A stretch of 64,000 nucleotides of DNA, from the IMG/VR virus record IMGVR_UViG_3300037808_001421, positions 1-64,000 of that record. The stretch is one strand, 5' to 3'. The position numbers were made by a program, and so were the translations under genes. Numbering within the stretch: the first letter of the stretch is position 1; each line of letters opens with the position of its first letter. Of the stretch, positions 15,481 to 25,015 are shown piece after piece. The notes below the pieces were generated by a model that did not search any database, was not told where the DNA came from, and was given only the letters and a program-made list of their open reading frames with translations. This stretch comes from a virus.

Positions 15481-16092
15481 TCAGATGGAGGGAACCGAAA
15501 CAGACGTGGTTTGCTCCCTGCGCTCAACGAATGCTTCCTGTAGGAAGACGCCTAGCTCAGGGTTCTGTGTGATGATGATGCGCGCGACGTCCGCATCCAG
15601 CTTGATGCCTTTGAACCCGCCGCGAGTGAACATTGTGACTAGCCAGTTGACCATGGCTTCTGTCTGCTCAGGGTCTGTCGAGTTGCGAATGCCGTCAGCG
15701 AAAAGCGAGTGGACATCCTTGTCGTCGTAGTGCGCCTGGCGAAAGCTGCGCTTGGCCGTGAATGAGCCTACGGACTGCTTGTGCACTGCGACCAGGGGCT
15801 TGGCGCTGATGATGAGCTCTTCCGCGGCTGTGCGGATGACGTCGATAGCTTCCAGAGCTTCACAGGCTTCGGGGAAGTTCTCTTCGAAGGCAGCGTTGGC
15901 TGCGTGCACTGCTTTGATGGCTTCTTCAGCCTCTTCGACTGCGGCTTCCGCGGCTTCCTTTGCGGCCAGTGCTGCGGCTGCTTTCGCCGCGTCCTTCTCG
16001 GCCTGGGCCTTGCCCACTTTGCTGGGCGTCTTATCGGACGATTTTGAGCCGACCTTTCCGGGTTTCTTTTTGACGTTTAGCTTGAGTACCAC
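15481..16092 (-). CDS. Hypothetical Ala/Lys/Glu-rich protein (203 aa)
   Basis: The best start is GTG at 16092, seven bases after an AAGGAG ribosome binding site; a longer frame reaches 16131. The N-terminus is basic ([18 protein letters not shown]), then residues about 30-70 form an Ala/Glu helix or coiled coil (AAEAAVEEAEEAIKA). The C-terminal domain, about 130-190, includes HYDDKDVHSLFADGIR and EAMVNWLVTMFTRGG. No recognised fold. It is in the operon between the glycosylase and the helicase. Confidence 0.6.
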   Translation of the reverse strand: MVLKLNVKKKPGKVGSKSSDKTPSKVGKAQAEKDAAKAAAALAAKEAAEAAVEEAEEAIKAVHAANAAFEENFPEACEALEAIDVIRTAAEELIISAKPLVAVHKQSVGSFTAKRSFRQAHYDDKDVHSLFADGIRNSTDPEQTEAMVNWLVTMFTRGGFKGIKLDADVARIIITQNPELGVFLQEAFVERREQTTSVSVPSI

Positions 16093-16780
16093 GGGATGCT
16101 CCTTTTGCACGAACCTGGTCGTACACTTCACGTAGTTGGGTTGCGATGTCTGTAATGAGTTCGAGGTCGTCCAGCGTCTTCTCCGCAGGCCCTTGCGGGC
16201 GCCACTTGTTTGTGGCCGGATCGACAGTGTCTTTCTTCAAGATGTGTGCTGGACACAAGATGGGTATGGCCGAGTACGGAACAGCTTTCTCATACTGACC
16301 GGGGATAATAATCTCCCCGCGCTGACCATGCTTGACCGTAATGCCTGACCACTCTTTGCCCATCAAGGCTTCCATGGCCACGGCACCTACGGGAACTATG
16401 ATGAGGGGGTCTACTAAGTAGATCTGGCGGTACACGCGCTCGGCACACGCCTTGCGCTCGGCGCCGGCGGTCTTCCTGTCCAAAGGTGGGTGGCACATGA
16501 CGATGTTCGTGGTGAACACGTCTGCCCTGGTGAGGTTGACGGCACTCAAGAGGGCATCGAAGATCTCGCCGCTGGCACCTACGAACGGCTCACCCTCTTT
16601 GTCTTCATCATCGCCAGGGGCGCCACCTATGAACATCAGGTCCGCGTTAGCGTTCCCGTTCCCGAACACGATTTGTCGTCGGGTTTCGTGGAGGCCGCAA
16701 GCGCCGCAGTCGCGCCACTTCTCGTACAGTTCGTACATCTGCGACGAGCGCCACTCGCGGGACCAAGGCTCTAGGTTCAA
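16031..16780 (-). CDS. udg: Family 4 uracil-DNA glycosylase (Fe-S type)
   Basis: The signature [18 protein letters not shown] at 51-68 matches the family 4 active-site block (usually GEAPG), followed by [11 protein letters not shown]25, C28, C96 and C112 correspond to the four ligands of the 4Fe-4S cluster; MCHPP lies at the third. Family 4 enzymes remove uracil from DNA. TTG at 16780 overlaps the previous stop; ATG at 16738 is the alternative start. The C-terminal 40 residues are a Lys/Arg-rich extension. In a phage it may repair deaminated cytosine or act on host DNA; the genome gives no direct hint of uracil-containing DNA. Confidence 0.85.
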   Translation of the reverse strand: MNLEPWSREWRSSQMYELYEKWRDCGACGLHETRRQIVFGNGNANADLMFIGGAPGDDEDKEGEPFVGASGEIFDALLSAVNLTRADVFTTNIVMCHPPLDRKTAGAERKACAERVYRQIYLVDPLIIVPVGAVAMEALMGKEWSGITVKHGQRGEIIIPGQYEKAVPYSAIPILCPAHILKKDTVDPATNKWRPQGPAEKTLDDLELITDIATQLREVYDQVRAKGASRGTQAKRQKETRKGRLKIVR

Positions 16781-17202
16781 CTGCCAGGCCCCGGCTTTCT
16801 TGCAAACGGGCTGGTACCAGGCACCATTTCAATGCCAGTAGCCGCCAACTCGATGGACGCTTCGACGGCCTTCACCATCGCCGTCATGAGGTCTTCGAGG
16901 CCATTGTCTTTCACGTCGAACACTGTAGTAGCAGAGGTCGTGATCTGCTTCAGCGGACCCTTCAAACCAAACAGCGGAATCAACGTGACCGTGGTGTTGA
17001 CGCCCAGGAAGTCTCCGTTGCGCTCCCTAATCGGTTGCTGGAGTTCGAGCATCTGCCACACCTCGGTCAGGTACAGGGACCTGGAGGTGTCTTCTTTCCA
17101 GGCTTCGTAGTCGGCGTACGCTCCCGCTTCTTTGTCATCACCGTCACCCTCGAGGATGCCGTAGTAGTACTTTCCGCCGGGGGTAAGAACAACCAGTTTC
17201 AT
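16777..17202 (-). CDS. Hypothetical protein (141 aa)
   Basis: ATG at 17202 is preceded by AAGGTGG; an upstream extension to 17283 lies inside the helicase gene. The product begins [20 protein letters not shown] and has [16 protein letters not shown] in the middle, reminiscent of small Sm-like or OB-like beta barrels, and an acidic helix at the end. I do not assign a family. It is translationally coupled to the glycosylase and the SF2 helicase. Confidence 0.6.
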   Translation of the reverse strand: MKLVVLTPGGKYYYGILEGDGDDKEAGAYADYEAWKEDTSRSLYLTEVWQMLELQQPIRERNGDFLGVNTTVTLIPLFGLKGPLKQITTSATTVFDVKDNGLEDLMTAMVKAVEASIELAATGIEMVPGTSPFARKPGPGS

Positions 17203-18617
17203 ACACAGTCCACCTTGCTGAGTTTGTAAGGCCAGTCGAACGCACGCAGAAACCTGCGCAACGACCGACCACACTTGACGCACGCGTTGATCTCGGTGTC
17301 CTCGAACACCCGAACCAGCGGAGCCAGCTTGCCTTCGAAGACTCGTTGGATGCGACCCCAGCCCTGCTGTAGGTCATTGGAGTTTGAGAACATCGTACAG
17401 ACGTAGAGAGTATCGAGCGGAGGCTTGTCTAGCCCTTCTCTCGATAGCTGAAAGGTTCCGAAGACTGGGTTGAAGGTGTCCAGGATGCCCATGCGAACTG
17501 ACTGGTCCGTAGCGCCTACGATGAGGCCCGCCTTGGTACCCGTCCGTTCTTCCCACATCTCTGCGAGCATCTTCAGCTGGTCAACGCTATGGCTAAGAAC
17601 TAAGACGTTCCTCCCAGCGTTGAGGTCGTCCGCCAGCGTGTCCAGGATGTAGTTGTTCCTCCAAACCAGGCACCCTACGTGAGAGCGAATCCTGGAGAGG
17701 TTCATATCTCCGTTCGTATCCCTGATTCCTAGCTCGTCTTCCGGAGTCAGTTCCCATTGCAGCTGGTGGAACAGTGTCTCGGGGATGAGCTCTTGCTGGA
17801 TGTCCGAGTAGAAGACCGGCCCGAGGTGGGACTGGTAGATGTTCTCCATCCTGTCTGTTCGGGTAGGTGTTGCTGTCAGTGCTAGGCGCTGGCCCCAGAA
17901 CAGGTCTGCTGAACCTACGAAGAAGGGCGCGCTCATGTGGTGGCCCTCATCGAAGATGACCAGTCCAAAGTGCTTACGGAACTTGGCGGACCATTCCGCT
18001 CTTCTCCCGGCCAGCGTATGAACTACGGCGAGGACGAGAGGCTTTCCCTCCCAGTCTGCTACCTGACCTTGGATGGTTCCGATGTCGTCCGGCGCCAGGT
18101 GTAGATGCTCTACCGCTCGAGCTACCCATTGCTCAAAGAGCGTGACGTTGTTGACTACGACGATGGTTGGGACCTGTAGATACGCAGCGTACTTGAGGCC
18201 CAGGACCGTCTTGCCTTTGCCGCACCCCAAGTTGAGGGTGCCCTTGCCGGCAGCCAGTAACGCTTCCCAAGCGGTCTGCTGGTTCGCATCACGAAGGTCT
18301 ACATGGTCGGCGAACTCCACCTGGGGGAAGGGTGGGCGGATTACCTGAGTGCGCGCGCCTAGCGTTTCAATGTCGTCGTGGCTAATGAAGTCGCGCGGGA
18401 CAATGATGTGGTCCGCGGTCTCATCCCACAGCCGAAGCTCTTTGCCCTTCAGACCGATGAGCATCTGGGTTTCCTCGTCGATGTCTTCGACGGCGCCCTG
18501 TTGTGCAAAGGTCAATGTCGCGCGGATCATGTCCACGTTCACGATGCCTTTGGGGATGATCAGGTTGTTGGTGCTGTACGCAAGCTGGGGGTCAAGTCGG
18601 TGGAACCTGATGCTCAC
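17199..18617 (-). CDS. SF2 DNA helicase, UvsW/XPB-like (472 aa)
   Basis: Start set at GTG 18617, which overlaps the upstream TGA (GTGA). Motifs: I, GCGKGKT at 131-137; II, FDEGHH (DEGH 223-226); III, LTATPTRTD (248-256); VI, QGWGRIQRV. This is the SF2 order with a compact core and an N-terminal domain (about 1-110) seen in XPB/UvsW-type enzymes that branch-migrate DNA and restart forks. A C-terminal CVKCG pair may bind metal. T4 UvsW works with UvsX, so a functional pair with the RecA-like protein is plausible. Confidence 0.88.
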   Translation of the reverse strand: MSIRFHRLDPQLAYSTNNLIIPKGIVNVDMIRATLTFAQQGAVEDIDEETQMLIGLKGKELRLWDETADHIIVPRDFISHDDIETLGARTQVIRPPFPQVEFADHVDLRDANQQTAWEALLAAGKGTLNLGCGKGKTVLGLKYAAYLQVPTIVVVNNVTLFEQWVARAVEHLHLAPDDIGTIQGQVADWEGKPLVLAVVHTLAGRRAEWSAKFRKHFGLVIFDEGHHMSAPFFVGSADLFWGQRLALTATPTRTDRMENIYQSHLGPVFYSDIQQELIPETLFHQLQWELTPEDELGIRDTNGDMNLSRIRSHVGCLVWRNNYILDTLADDLNAGRNVLVLSHSVDQLKMLAEMWEERTGTKAGLIVGATDQSVRMGILDTFNPVFGTFQLSREGLDKPPLDTLYVCTMFSNSNDLQQGWGRIQRVFEGKLAPLVRVFEDTEINACVKCGRSLRRFLRAFDWPYKLSKVDCV

Positions 18618-19027
18618 TTGAAGAGTTCCCGGAGCCCATCGCGGATGCGACGGGAGAGGACCTTCCGTTCTTTGGGGGGTAAGGTCAATTCGCAATCCTC
18701 CAAAAATTGGGCAACCACCTCGACGACCACACTGGTCGTTCCTGAGATGAAGCCGTTGGTCACTGCGGTGGGTATGTGAACGCCCAGGCGCTCGGCATGG
18801 GCGAGCTCGCGTAGAGTGCGTAGCTCGTCCTGCTCGTGTTCCTGGATGTCGTAAAGTTCGATTAGTTGCTGGAGCTTAGGTCGTGTAGGCGTTTGTTCGT
18901 CCAGCTCGTAAGCTTCGATGACACCGTTGGCCATGCTGAGCGTTTGCTCAACAGGCCAGCGTTTCTTTCTGCAGGCCGCCCGAGCGGTCGCGAGCCTGGT
19001 TCCTAGCTCGCGACCGTGGGCGCCCAT
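18614..19027 (-). CDS. HTH-XRE-like regulator (137 aa)
   Basis: Residues 8-65 fit a Cro/C1-type helix-turn-helix: LGTRLATARAACRKKRWPVE, SMANGVIEAYELDEQTPT, then LQQLIELYDI, followed by a linker DELRTLRELA as in many XRE family proteins. The C-terminal half (about 85-137) is a helical domain with a basic end. Being second in the leftward replication unit and next to the divergent switch to virion genes, it could control the switch between the two. That role is inferred from position. Confidence 0.65.
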   Translation of the reverse strand: MGAHGRELGTRLATARAACRKKRWPVEQTLSMANGVIEAYELDEQTPTRPKLQQLIELYDIQEHEQDELRTLRELAHAERLGVHIPTAVTNGFISGTTSVVVEVVAQFLEDCELTLPPKERKVLSRRIRDGLRELFK

Positions 19028-19060
19028 AGTAGTGTGGGGGTGGCGTGCATGACGTATGTA

Positions 19061-19759
19061 CTACCGACCGTCACCCCAATAATGCTGTCGGAAGAACTCC
19101 GATCCGAACTCGAAGAATCCTTGGAACGCGCCCCAAGAGGCTTCCTTGTAGAACATCTGGAAGAGGGTGTCTCCCTGGTCCTCTTGTTCTACCTCGGCCT
19201 TTGACGCGGGTCTCTTCTTTCCCTCGTCGCGTACGGCGTCGGCTGCTGCCTTCTTGCTGCGAGCCTTATCTCTAAGGCTGTTCATGGATACTCGTTGGCG
19301 ATCCTTGCCTAGTAAGGATGGACGTCGGCTGACTTGGCCTGTTTTCTCTTTAGCCCACTCCGGCTTGGTCTTGTTTATCACGGTGTTTCTACGTTGCCCC
19401 AGGCTGGGCGCACGCGTCTGAAAGCCATATCTCGGCGTTGACGCGGGCGGCGATAGCTTCGTATGGACCTCGGTTTCGCAGTCGTTGAAGTAAGTGCATG
19501 ACCTGCACTCCTTGTCGTATGCGAACTTGTCGGGGTCTGCGAAGCAGCATGGGCCTCCGTACTCGTGGTTGGCCGGGCAGTTCTCACAATCTTTTTCTGT
19601 GCGACCGTTGAAGCAGTCCGAGGTTACCTCCTCGAGCTCCTTCTCTTCGCGGTTTCTGTGGCTGTATCTCTTTGTGTTTCTAAGGGTCAGCAGTTTGGCT
19701 AACCTCCTGTTGCCTACAGTATTGATTGGCTTATCACCTGGATTCTTCAACTTTTGCAT
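19061..19759 (-). CDS. Hypothetical Cys-rich protein (232 aa), first gene of the leftward unit
   Basis: Residues about 45-100 hold nine cysteines (DCFNGRTEKDCENC, GGPCCF, ECRSCTYFNDC), pointing to an Fe-S cluster or zinc site. The flanks are basic. The C-terminal 30 residues are aromatic (FYKEASWGAFQGFFEFG). The 5' end overlaps the divergent promoter at 19775, and the start codon is uncertain because no ribosome binding site is seen before ATG 19759. As first gene of the replication unit it may be expressed early. Function unknown. Confidence 0.6.
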   Translation of the reverse strand: MQKLKNPGDKPINTVGNRRLAKLLTLRNTKRYSHRNREEKELEEVTSDCFNGRTEKDCENCPANHEYGGPCCFADPDKFAYDKECRSCTYFNDCETEVHTKLSPPASTPRYGFQTRAPSLGQRRNTVINKTKPEWAKEKTGQVSRRPSLLGKDRQRVSMNSLRDKARSKKAAADAVRDEGKKRPASKAEVEQEDQGDTLFQMFYKEASWGAFQGFFEFGSEFFRQHYWGDGR

Positions 19760-19774
19760 CGGGTTGCGCGCCGG

Positions 19775-19780
19775 TACAAT
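19775..19780 (+). promoter_or_regulatory. -10-like box TACAAT, six bases before a GTG start
   Basis: GGTACAAT is followed by GGGTCC and the GTG start at 19787. Transcription would begin at or next to the start codon, giving a leaderless mRNA. No good -35 element is visible. The same spacing occurs at 37766, 40120, 45690 and, on the minus strand, 43534-43539. Confidence 0.6.
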
Positions 19781-19786
19781 GGGTCC

Positions 19787-21349
19787 GTGTCCTACTCAGG
19801 TGTGACCCTAGACTTCTATGACGACGGCGGAGCCACGCTGAAGCGGTTCTTCGCCAGTGCGGAAGATCTCCCTGAGGTAATCAAGACCGCTTCAGTTCAG
19901 AAGCCACTTCAGGTCTCGGACGACGCGTTCGCGCTGACGATGCTCGACGACGGGCAGGTGCTCAAGAAGTTCGCGTGCACGGATGCGGGCACGACGGCGA
20001 TGTCAGTGTTGTACTTCCTGACTCATGGCGACAAGCTTCCAGACCTCGCGCAGAAGACCGCGGCTATGGCTCTTCAAAGGGCCTGCCACAAGTACGAAGT
20101 GGGCACCGAGGGCCTGCTGAAGACCGCAGGGTGGTGGTCCCGCTTTCTGCAGGGCGCGGGTAGGGATGTCGCCGCGGGCGCAGGCCCGCGGGTAGCGAAA
20201 GCAACGGAAGAGGCTGCCGGCCAGGCGGCCCAGCACTTTAGGGGTGCAGGTGAAGAGGTTGCAGAGCGTGCGGCCCAGCATTTCCGAGGCGCAGGAGATG
20301 ACCTGCTGAAGAAGGCTCCAGAGGCTGCAGAGGAAGCTGTTCGTAGGGCTGCTGGCGCTGCTGGTGAGATCGGTGCTTCGGCAGGCAGGCGCGTTCTCAC
20401 CACAAGTGGTATTGGCGCCGGCGCCGGTGCGCTGACTGCAGCCCCTGGTAAACGGTGGGAGGGTGCCCAAGAAGGTGCCGCGGCTGGCGTACTGGGTGGC
20501 CTCGCTGGTGCGTCCGTAGGTACCCCACACATGGGCGCTGCGCTGGCCGGTGGTGCTATGGGATTGAAGCCCTGGGAGAAGGCCGCTGGACTGGCCGATT
20601 CGGGTGCGGTAGATGTGACAGGCATGGAACCTGCGCCCAAGTTCGTTTCTGACCGTCCTTCGGATGAGAACCTGTTCGCTGTGACACTGTCAGACGGTAC
20701 GCAGAGATACCCGATCGGCACGTGGACGCAGGTGAAGCAAGCCTCGGCGTACTTCGTTGATGAGAGCGTCCGCATGGACCCCGCGACACGTCACCAGTTC
20801 GCGACCAACCTGGCTGCTCGAGCTCAAGCCATCGGGTTCGACATGCCCGAGATGGTGAAAACGGCGGGTCTGGTTGAACGCGTGTCTGACAGTAGCCTCA
20901 ACGCGGGACTGCAGATGCGAATCAACGCTTTTCCGTGCGGTGAGGCGCCGGCGGAAGCGAAAGAGGCGCTACGCCACATCTTTGAGAAGCGTGCCTCTCT
21001 CACTAGCGACGCGATGGCCGAGGCCATTCACACGTTCGACCAGCACTTCGGTCTACACACTCAGTACCGCAGGTACCTACCGGACCCATGGGAGACTGTC
21101 TTTGAGAAGGTCAAGGTCTCCAAGTTCCTTTGGGAAGACGGTGCGTCCAGAGTGACTGAAGACGAACTCGACAACCTGGCGCTGAACAACGCAGGTGATC
21201 TAGGTGAGATCTTCGCCGCGGAGGGCATGATCAAGGGTTTTGAGAAGGACCCCATCGGTGTCTTCAAGTCGCTGCCCGACACCCATAAACGGGTCGTCGC
21301 GCGGCTGGCACACAGCATCGCCAACAGCGGACGGTCGAGCGGCGCCTAA
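19787..21349 (+). CDS. Probable internal virion protein (520 aa), first gene of the rightward unit
   Basis: GTG start chosen because it follows a -10-like box by six bases; the frame is open back to 19754. Residues about 150-190 contain two copies of AAQHFRGAGE 15 residues apart, embedded in an Ala/Gly/Glu-rich helix, then a Gly/Ala stretch (GAGAGALTAAPG). The motif x-K-T-A or similar occurs at VIKTAS, AQKTAA, LLKTAG, MVKTAG and EKRAS. No enzymatic motif. The composition and the shared motif point to an internal head protein processed by the prohead protease; this is inference. Confidence 0.65.
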   Translation: MSYSGVTLDFYDDGGATLKRFFASAEDLPEVIKTASVQKPLQVSDDAFALTMLDDGQVLKKFACTDAGTTAMSVLYFLTHGDKLPDLAQKTAAMALQRACHKYEVGTEGLLKTAGWWSRFLQGAGRDVAAGAGPRVAKATEEAAGQAAQHFRGAGEEVAERAAQHFRGAGDDLLKKAPEAAEEAVRRAAGAAGEIGASAGRRVLTTSGIGAGAGALTAAPGKRWEGAQEGAAAGVLGGLAGASVGTPHMGAALAGGAMGLKPWEKAAGLADSGAVDVTGMEPAPKFVSDRPSDENLFAVTLSDGTQRYPIGTWTQVKQASAYFVDESVRMDPATRHQFATNLAARAQAIGFDMPEMVKTAGLVERVSDSSLNAGLQMRINAFPCGEAPAEAKEALRHIFEKRASLTSDAMAEAIHTFDQHFGLHTQYRRYLPDPWETVFEKVKVSKFLWEDGASRVTEDELDNLALNNAGDLGEIFAAEGMIKGFEKDPIGVFKSLPDTHKRVVARLAHSIANSGRSSGA

Positions 21350-21357
21350 TAGGGACC

Positions 21358-22230
21358 ATGCTAGTTACTCCTAAGAACTTTGGCCTCGACAGGGCCCATG
21401 CGCCGTCTCCGGTTCGTGGGTCTGCTGAGCCAATCATACGGTTCTTCTCGTACCACGACGCGCACCCCGTTGCGTTGTCGATGGTGCTTGTTAAGGAGTT
21501 CGGGCATCAGTGGACCCTTTGGGACAGGGAGACCCTTCGAACAGAGATCATCAAGACCTTCAGGGCGACCAGCGTCTCCGACCACAACTGGAGTAAAATC
21601 CAAGCCATCCGTACGCTGGTCACGTCAATTGGCGCCTGGAAAGAGTGGCATGTCTTCGAGAAGGTAGTCATCTCGCTCAACAACGTGGTGCCCGACTTCG
21701 GCATGGCGCAGCGGTGTTCGCTATGCCAGCTAACAGCGGGTGTCGACATCATCAGCCAGGTCCGGAAAGAGGAGTACAACCTCGAGGTCTGCGGCTACGT
21801 GGCATCCAGCGCGCTAGCCGAGGGCGTCACCTACCTACCCGACCCCCTGGACTTTGCTCAGGCGTGCCTGGAGGAACCTCAGTATGAGTGCCTCGATTGT
21901 GGGAACATGGACGACGACGACCTGGACGATGAGCGATGTGACGCTTGTGTTGACAGGTACGGTGACGATCATCCCTTCAACGGTAAGCCTGCCGAGAATG
22001 TCCCTGACGAGGTAGGGCGCAACCTGCGCAAGTTCAAGAAACGTGACCCCGCCGCGGTCAAAAAGGCATACTCCAAGTTCCGTGGTAAAGAAGAGGCAGA
22101 CGTAGACCCCGACAACCCTGAAGAGGTGCAGGCTGCAAAGCTGGCAGTCGCGGAGAATTACCGCCGACTTCGGAGAGGCCAATTGGTCGATCAGTTAAAG
22201 GCGCTGAAGACTTGGGTAGCCTCGCCATGA
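21358..22230 (+). CDS. Hypothetical protein with zinc-binding Cys pairs (290 aa)
   Basis: ATG at 21358, eight bases after the previous gene. The first 130 residues are helical and carry FFSYHDAHPVALSMVLVKEF and a CSLC pair. CLDCGNMDDDD and ERCDAC near 180-200 form a second Cys pair set, likely a zinc ribbon. The C-terminal 80 residues are charged and helical (NLRKFKKRDPAAVKKAYSKF). It precedes the portal gene. A role in head assembly or packaging is guessed from position only. Confidence 0.6.
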   Translation: MLVTPKNFGLDRAHAPSPVRGSAEPIIRFFSYHDAHPVALSMVLVKEFGHQWTLWDRETLRTEIIKTFRATSVSDHNWSKIQAIRTLVTSIGAWKEWHVFEKVVISLNNVVPDFGMAQRCSLCQLTAGVDIISQVRKEEYNLEVCGYVASSALAEGVTYLPDPLDFAQACLEEPQYECLDCGNMDDDDLDDERCDACVDRYGDDHPFNGKPAENVPDEVGRNLRKFKKRDPAAVKKAYSKFRGKEEADVDPDNPEEVQAAKLAVAENYRRLRRGQLVDQLKALKTWVASP

Positions 22231-22958
22231 AGAAAGCTCAGTTGCAAGCCCTGGAGTCCGAGCTCATCGCAATCAAGGAGGCATCCTTCGCCAAGAACAT
22301 AGCCACCTTCGCCGGCCGGCTCAAGCCCGGGAACATCATGAAGGGGATGGGCGAGGGCTGGGATATGTCATCGCCCACAGGTCTCTTGAAGGGCACCACC
22401 GAGATGGGTAAGGACTTCAAGAAGGTGCTCGACACTCGGAAGAGTCAGATTGCAGCCGGTGCTGCCGATGGCGCTACGCTAGGGGACAAAGCCAAGGGAT
22501 TCCTGGCGAAGAACCTGGGCGCAGGCCAGTGGCTTCAGCCCGGCGCCAAGACCAGCCAGGGTGCTCAAGGCGTTGCCGAGCGTCTGTCTCGAGGCGGTTG
22601 GACAGGCGAAGGACGTCTCACCAAGTACATGCCTTTGGGGCAGAAGGGCGGGCACGCTCTGTACGCAGGGATGGCTGTTCCTGGTCTGGTGAAGTCCATG
22701 AAGCATGGGGATACCGGACAGGGTGGAGTCGCTGAACAGGCTGGCGGCTTGGCAGGATTCACAATTCCAGGTATTGCAGGTGCAGGCTTGGGCATGACTC
22801 CCTTGGTGATGGCGCTGGGTGCCTCCGAGGCTGGCAAGTACCTGGGGCGTAAAATTGACCAGCGGAACGACCCACAACCCTTCGAACGTCTTGAGCGAGA
22901 CCATCGTTCAGTCAAGTCAAACCTCATGAGACAAACACTAGAGACGGTACCGCGGTAA
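22227..22958 (+). CDS. Probable internal virion protein with targeting-like N-terminus (243 aa)
   Basis: ATG at 22227 overlaps the previous stop (ATGA). It begins MKKAQLQALESELIAIKEAS, one of the recurring N-terminal ELxxI helices of this cluster. The middle is Gly/Lys-rich. Residues about 170-205 are a Gly/Ala/Leu stretch (AGGLAGFTIPGIAGAGLG) that could insert in a membrane. No enzyme motif. Immediately upstream of the portal. Perhaps an injected or internal protein. Confidence 0.65.
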   Translation: MKKAQLQALESELIAIKEASFAKNIATFAGRLKPGNIMKGMGEGWDMSSPTGLLKGTTEMGKDFKKVLDTRKSQIAAGAADGATLGDKAKGFLAKNLGAGQWLQPGAKTSQGAQGVAERLSRGGWTGEGRLTKYMPLGQKGGHALYAGMAVPGLVKSMKHGDTGQGGVAEQAGGLAGFTIPGIAGAGLGMTPLVMALGASEAGKYLGRKIDQRNDPQPFERLERDHRSVKSNLMRQTLETVPR

Positions 22959-24973
22959 TGTCCTCAGATCTTCTACTCACGGGGTCCAGTGCGTCGAGGT
23001 TTACCTCTCGAGCTGGCCGGTCTCTTTCAGGTGAAGGCGTCACGTCCATCAGGTACCCCTCTCCCTTCTTCGACATCGCACACACGTACCTGCCGAACTC
23101 CACGAAGGATCTCCTCAAGTGGTGCAGGTTCTACTTCCTCACGAATCCGCTCATCAACGCGGTCTGCTACAAGATGGCCGAGTACCCGGTCACGGACCTG
23201 CTGTTCGACACCGAGGATACTGAGCTCAAACGCAGGTGGACTCACCTGTTTCGACACATCCTCAAGTTCAAGAAGTTCCAGGTCGAAGCAGGGCTGGACT
23301 ACAACACCTACGGCAACTGCTTCATCTCGATCTTCTACCCGTTCATCAAGTTCCTCATCTGCACGTCGTGCAGGAAGCGCGTTCGGGTTGATCGCCAGAA
23401 GTACACGTTCCGTGAGCATAGGTTCCATGGGACGTGCCGCTCCTGCCAGCACACGGGAGTGTTCAAAGTCTATGACCACTACATCCGGGCGGTGCAGGAC
23501 CTTCGACTCATCCGATGGAATCCTGAGTACATCACCATTCGCCACAATGAGGCGACGGGCGAGAGCCAGTACTACTACCGTATCCCGCCAGGTCTTGCGA
23601 ACGACGTCCGCATGGCGAAGCGGCACACCATCGAACGAACGCCTCAGATCTTTGTGGATGCTCTGAGGAAGAACAAGCAGCTGCTGTTCAGCAGGGACAA
23701 CATCTTCCACCTGAAGCGTCCGACCATCGCACAGAAGGACAAGGGCTGGGGTCTGCCAATGATCCTGCCCGTGCTGAAGGACACCTTCTATCTGCAGATT
23801 CTCAGGAAGGCGCAGGAAGCTATCGCTACAGAGCACATTGTACCGCTGCGCATTCTGTTCCCGCAGTCGGCATCGAACAGTGCTGACGTTTACTCAACGC
23901 TCAACCTGAGTAACTGGCGTAAGAAAATCGAGCAGGAGATCCTGCGCTGGCGTCTCGACAACAACTACATCCCCACGATGCCCATCCCGGTGGGTCAGCA
24001 GACCCTTGGCGGTGACGGACGAGCTCTCATGCTCGCGCAAGAGTACCGTGTCTGGGCGGAACACATCGTCGCAGGCATGGGCGTACCCATCGAGTTCGTC
24101 TTCGGCGGAATGCAGTACTCGGGTTCGAACGTCTCGATGAGAATCCTGGAGAATCACTTCCTGGATTACCGTGCAGACCATCAGGCGCTCATCCGCGACT
24201 TCCTCATGCCCAACATCGCAGCCTTCATGGGCTGGGAGAGGGTGCCGTTCCACTTCCGCAACTTCAAGATGGCGGATGACCTACAGCGCAACGCGTTCCT
24301 CCTGAACTTGAACCAGGCTGGCAAGGTTTCGGACAAGTCGTTGCTCGAGGAGAGCGACTTCGATTCCTTGGTCGAGAACAAGCTCATTGCTGAGGAGCAA
24401 AAGTACGAGCTCGAGAACCAGAGACAGTCCGCAGTCGCCCAGGCACGTATTCAGGGTGAGTCTCAACTGGCGCTGGTCAAGTACCAGAACCGGGCGATGA
24501 TGATGCAGCAGCAGGCGCAGGGCGCCATGCAGCCTGTGGGCCCGAACCAGGCGCCAGGTATGCAGGGCATGGTCAGCCCAGAAGCCATGGGACAAGGCAT
24601 GGTCGCGCAGCAGGGCATGGCTAACATGACCGGCGAAGCGACTGCCGGCCAGCCTATGGAGCCGCCTGAGCAGGACCCTGCGTCCGCGGCCAATGGCGCC
24701 ATGCCAGGAGGCATGGCGTCTCCGCTCAACGAAGAGAGCGAATTCGGCGCCGACCTGGTTAGCATTGCCAAGAAGATCGCGGCACGTCTCGACCAGATGC
24801 CTGATGACCAGAAGCAATCTCACCTGATTGACCTCCAGCAACAGCAGCCTCAGTTGTACAGCTTTGTCCTCCAGTTGCTGCAGCAATCCGCTGGCGCGCA
24901 TGTACCTTCTCAAGCACAGCCGTTGCCCGAGCAGAGACCGCCTCGCCGCGGGCCTGAAGCCGCAGCAGTCTAA
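22958..24973 (+). CDS. Portal protein with embedded zinc ribbon (671 aa)
   Basis: The size, gene position and helical core match phage portals, which form the dodecameric vertex for DNA packaging. Features include KWCRFYFLTNPLINAVCYKM near the start, LKRPTIAQKDKGWGLPMIL (typical of portals where a loop describes neighbouring domains), and a C-terminal Gln/Met/Pro/Ala-rich tail (about 510-600) followed by a helix. Unusual is a zinc ribbon at about 134-164, CTSCRKRV and CRSCQHTG, inserted in the clip/wing region. The tail may be disordered and internal to the head. Confidence 0.78.
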   Translation: MSSDLLLTGSSASRFTSRAGRSLSGEGVTSIRYPSPFFDIAHTYLPNSTKDLLKWCRFYFLTNPLINAVCYKMAEYPVTDLLFDTEDTELKRRWTHLFRHILKFKKFQVEAGLDYNTYGNCFISIFYPFIKFLICTSCRKRVRVDRQKYTFREHRFHGTCRSCQHTGVFKVYDHYIRAVQDLRLIRWNPEYITIRHNEATGESQYYYRIPPGLANDVRMAKRHTIERTPQIFVDALRKNKQLLFSRDNIFHLKRPTIAQKDKGWGLPMILPVLKDTFYLQILRKAQEAIATEHIVPLRILFPQSASNSADVYSTLNLSNWRKKIEQEILRWRLDNNYIPTMPIPVGQQTLGGDGRALMLAQEYRVWAEHIVAGMGVPIEFVFGGMQYSGSNVSMRILENHFLDYRADHQALIRDFLMPNIAAFMGWERVPFHFRNFKMADDLQRNAFLLNLNQAGKVSDKSLLEESDFDSLVENKLIAEEQKYELENQRQSAVAQARIQGESQLALVKYQNRAMMMQQQAQGAMQPVGPNQAPGMQGMVSPEAMGQGMVAQQGMANMTGEATAGQPMEPPEQDPASAANGAMPGGMASPLNEESEFGADLVSIAKKIAARLDQMPDDQKQSHLIDLQQQQPQLYSFVLQLLQQSAGAHVPSQAQPLPEQRPPRRGPEAAAV

Positions 24974-24985
24974 GGGCTAAGAAAA

Positions 24986-25015
24986 CCTCCGCGACGCTAC
25001 TCGAGCGTGCGGAGG
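24986..25015. terminator. Bidirectional hairpin between the portal gene and the leftward island
   Basis: CCTCCGC-g-ACGCT, loop ACTCG, AGCGTGCGGAGG gives a 12-bp stem with one bulge. It follows the portal stop by 12 bases and is followed on the minus strand by TTTTCTT. The last codons and stop of the leftward Zn gene (24997) are inside the hairpin. Confidence 0.7.
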
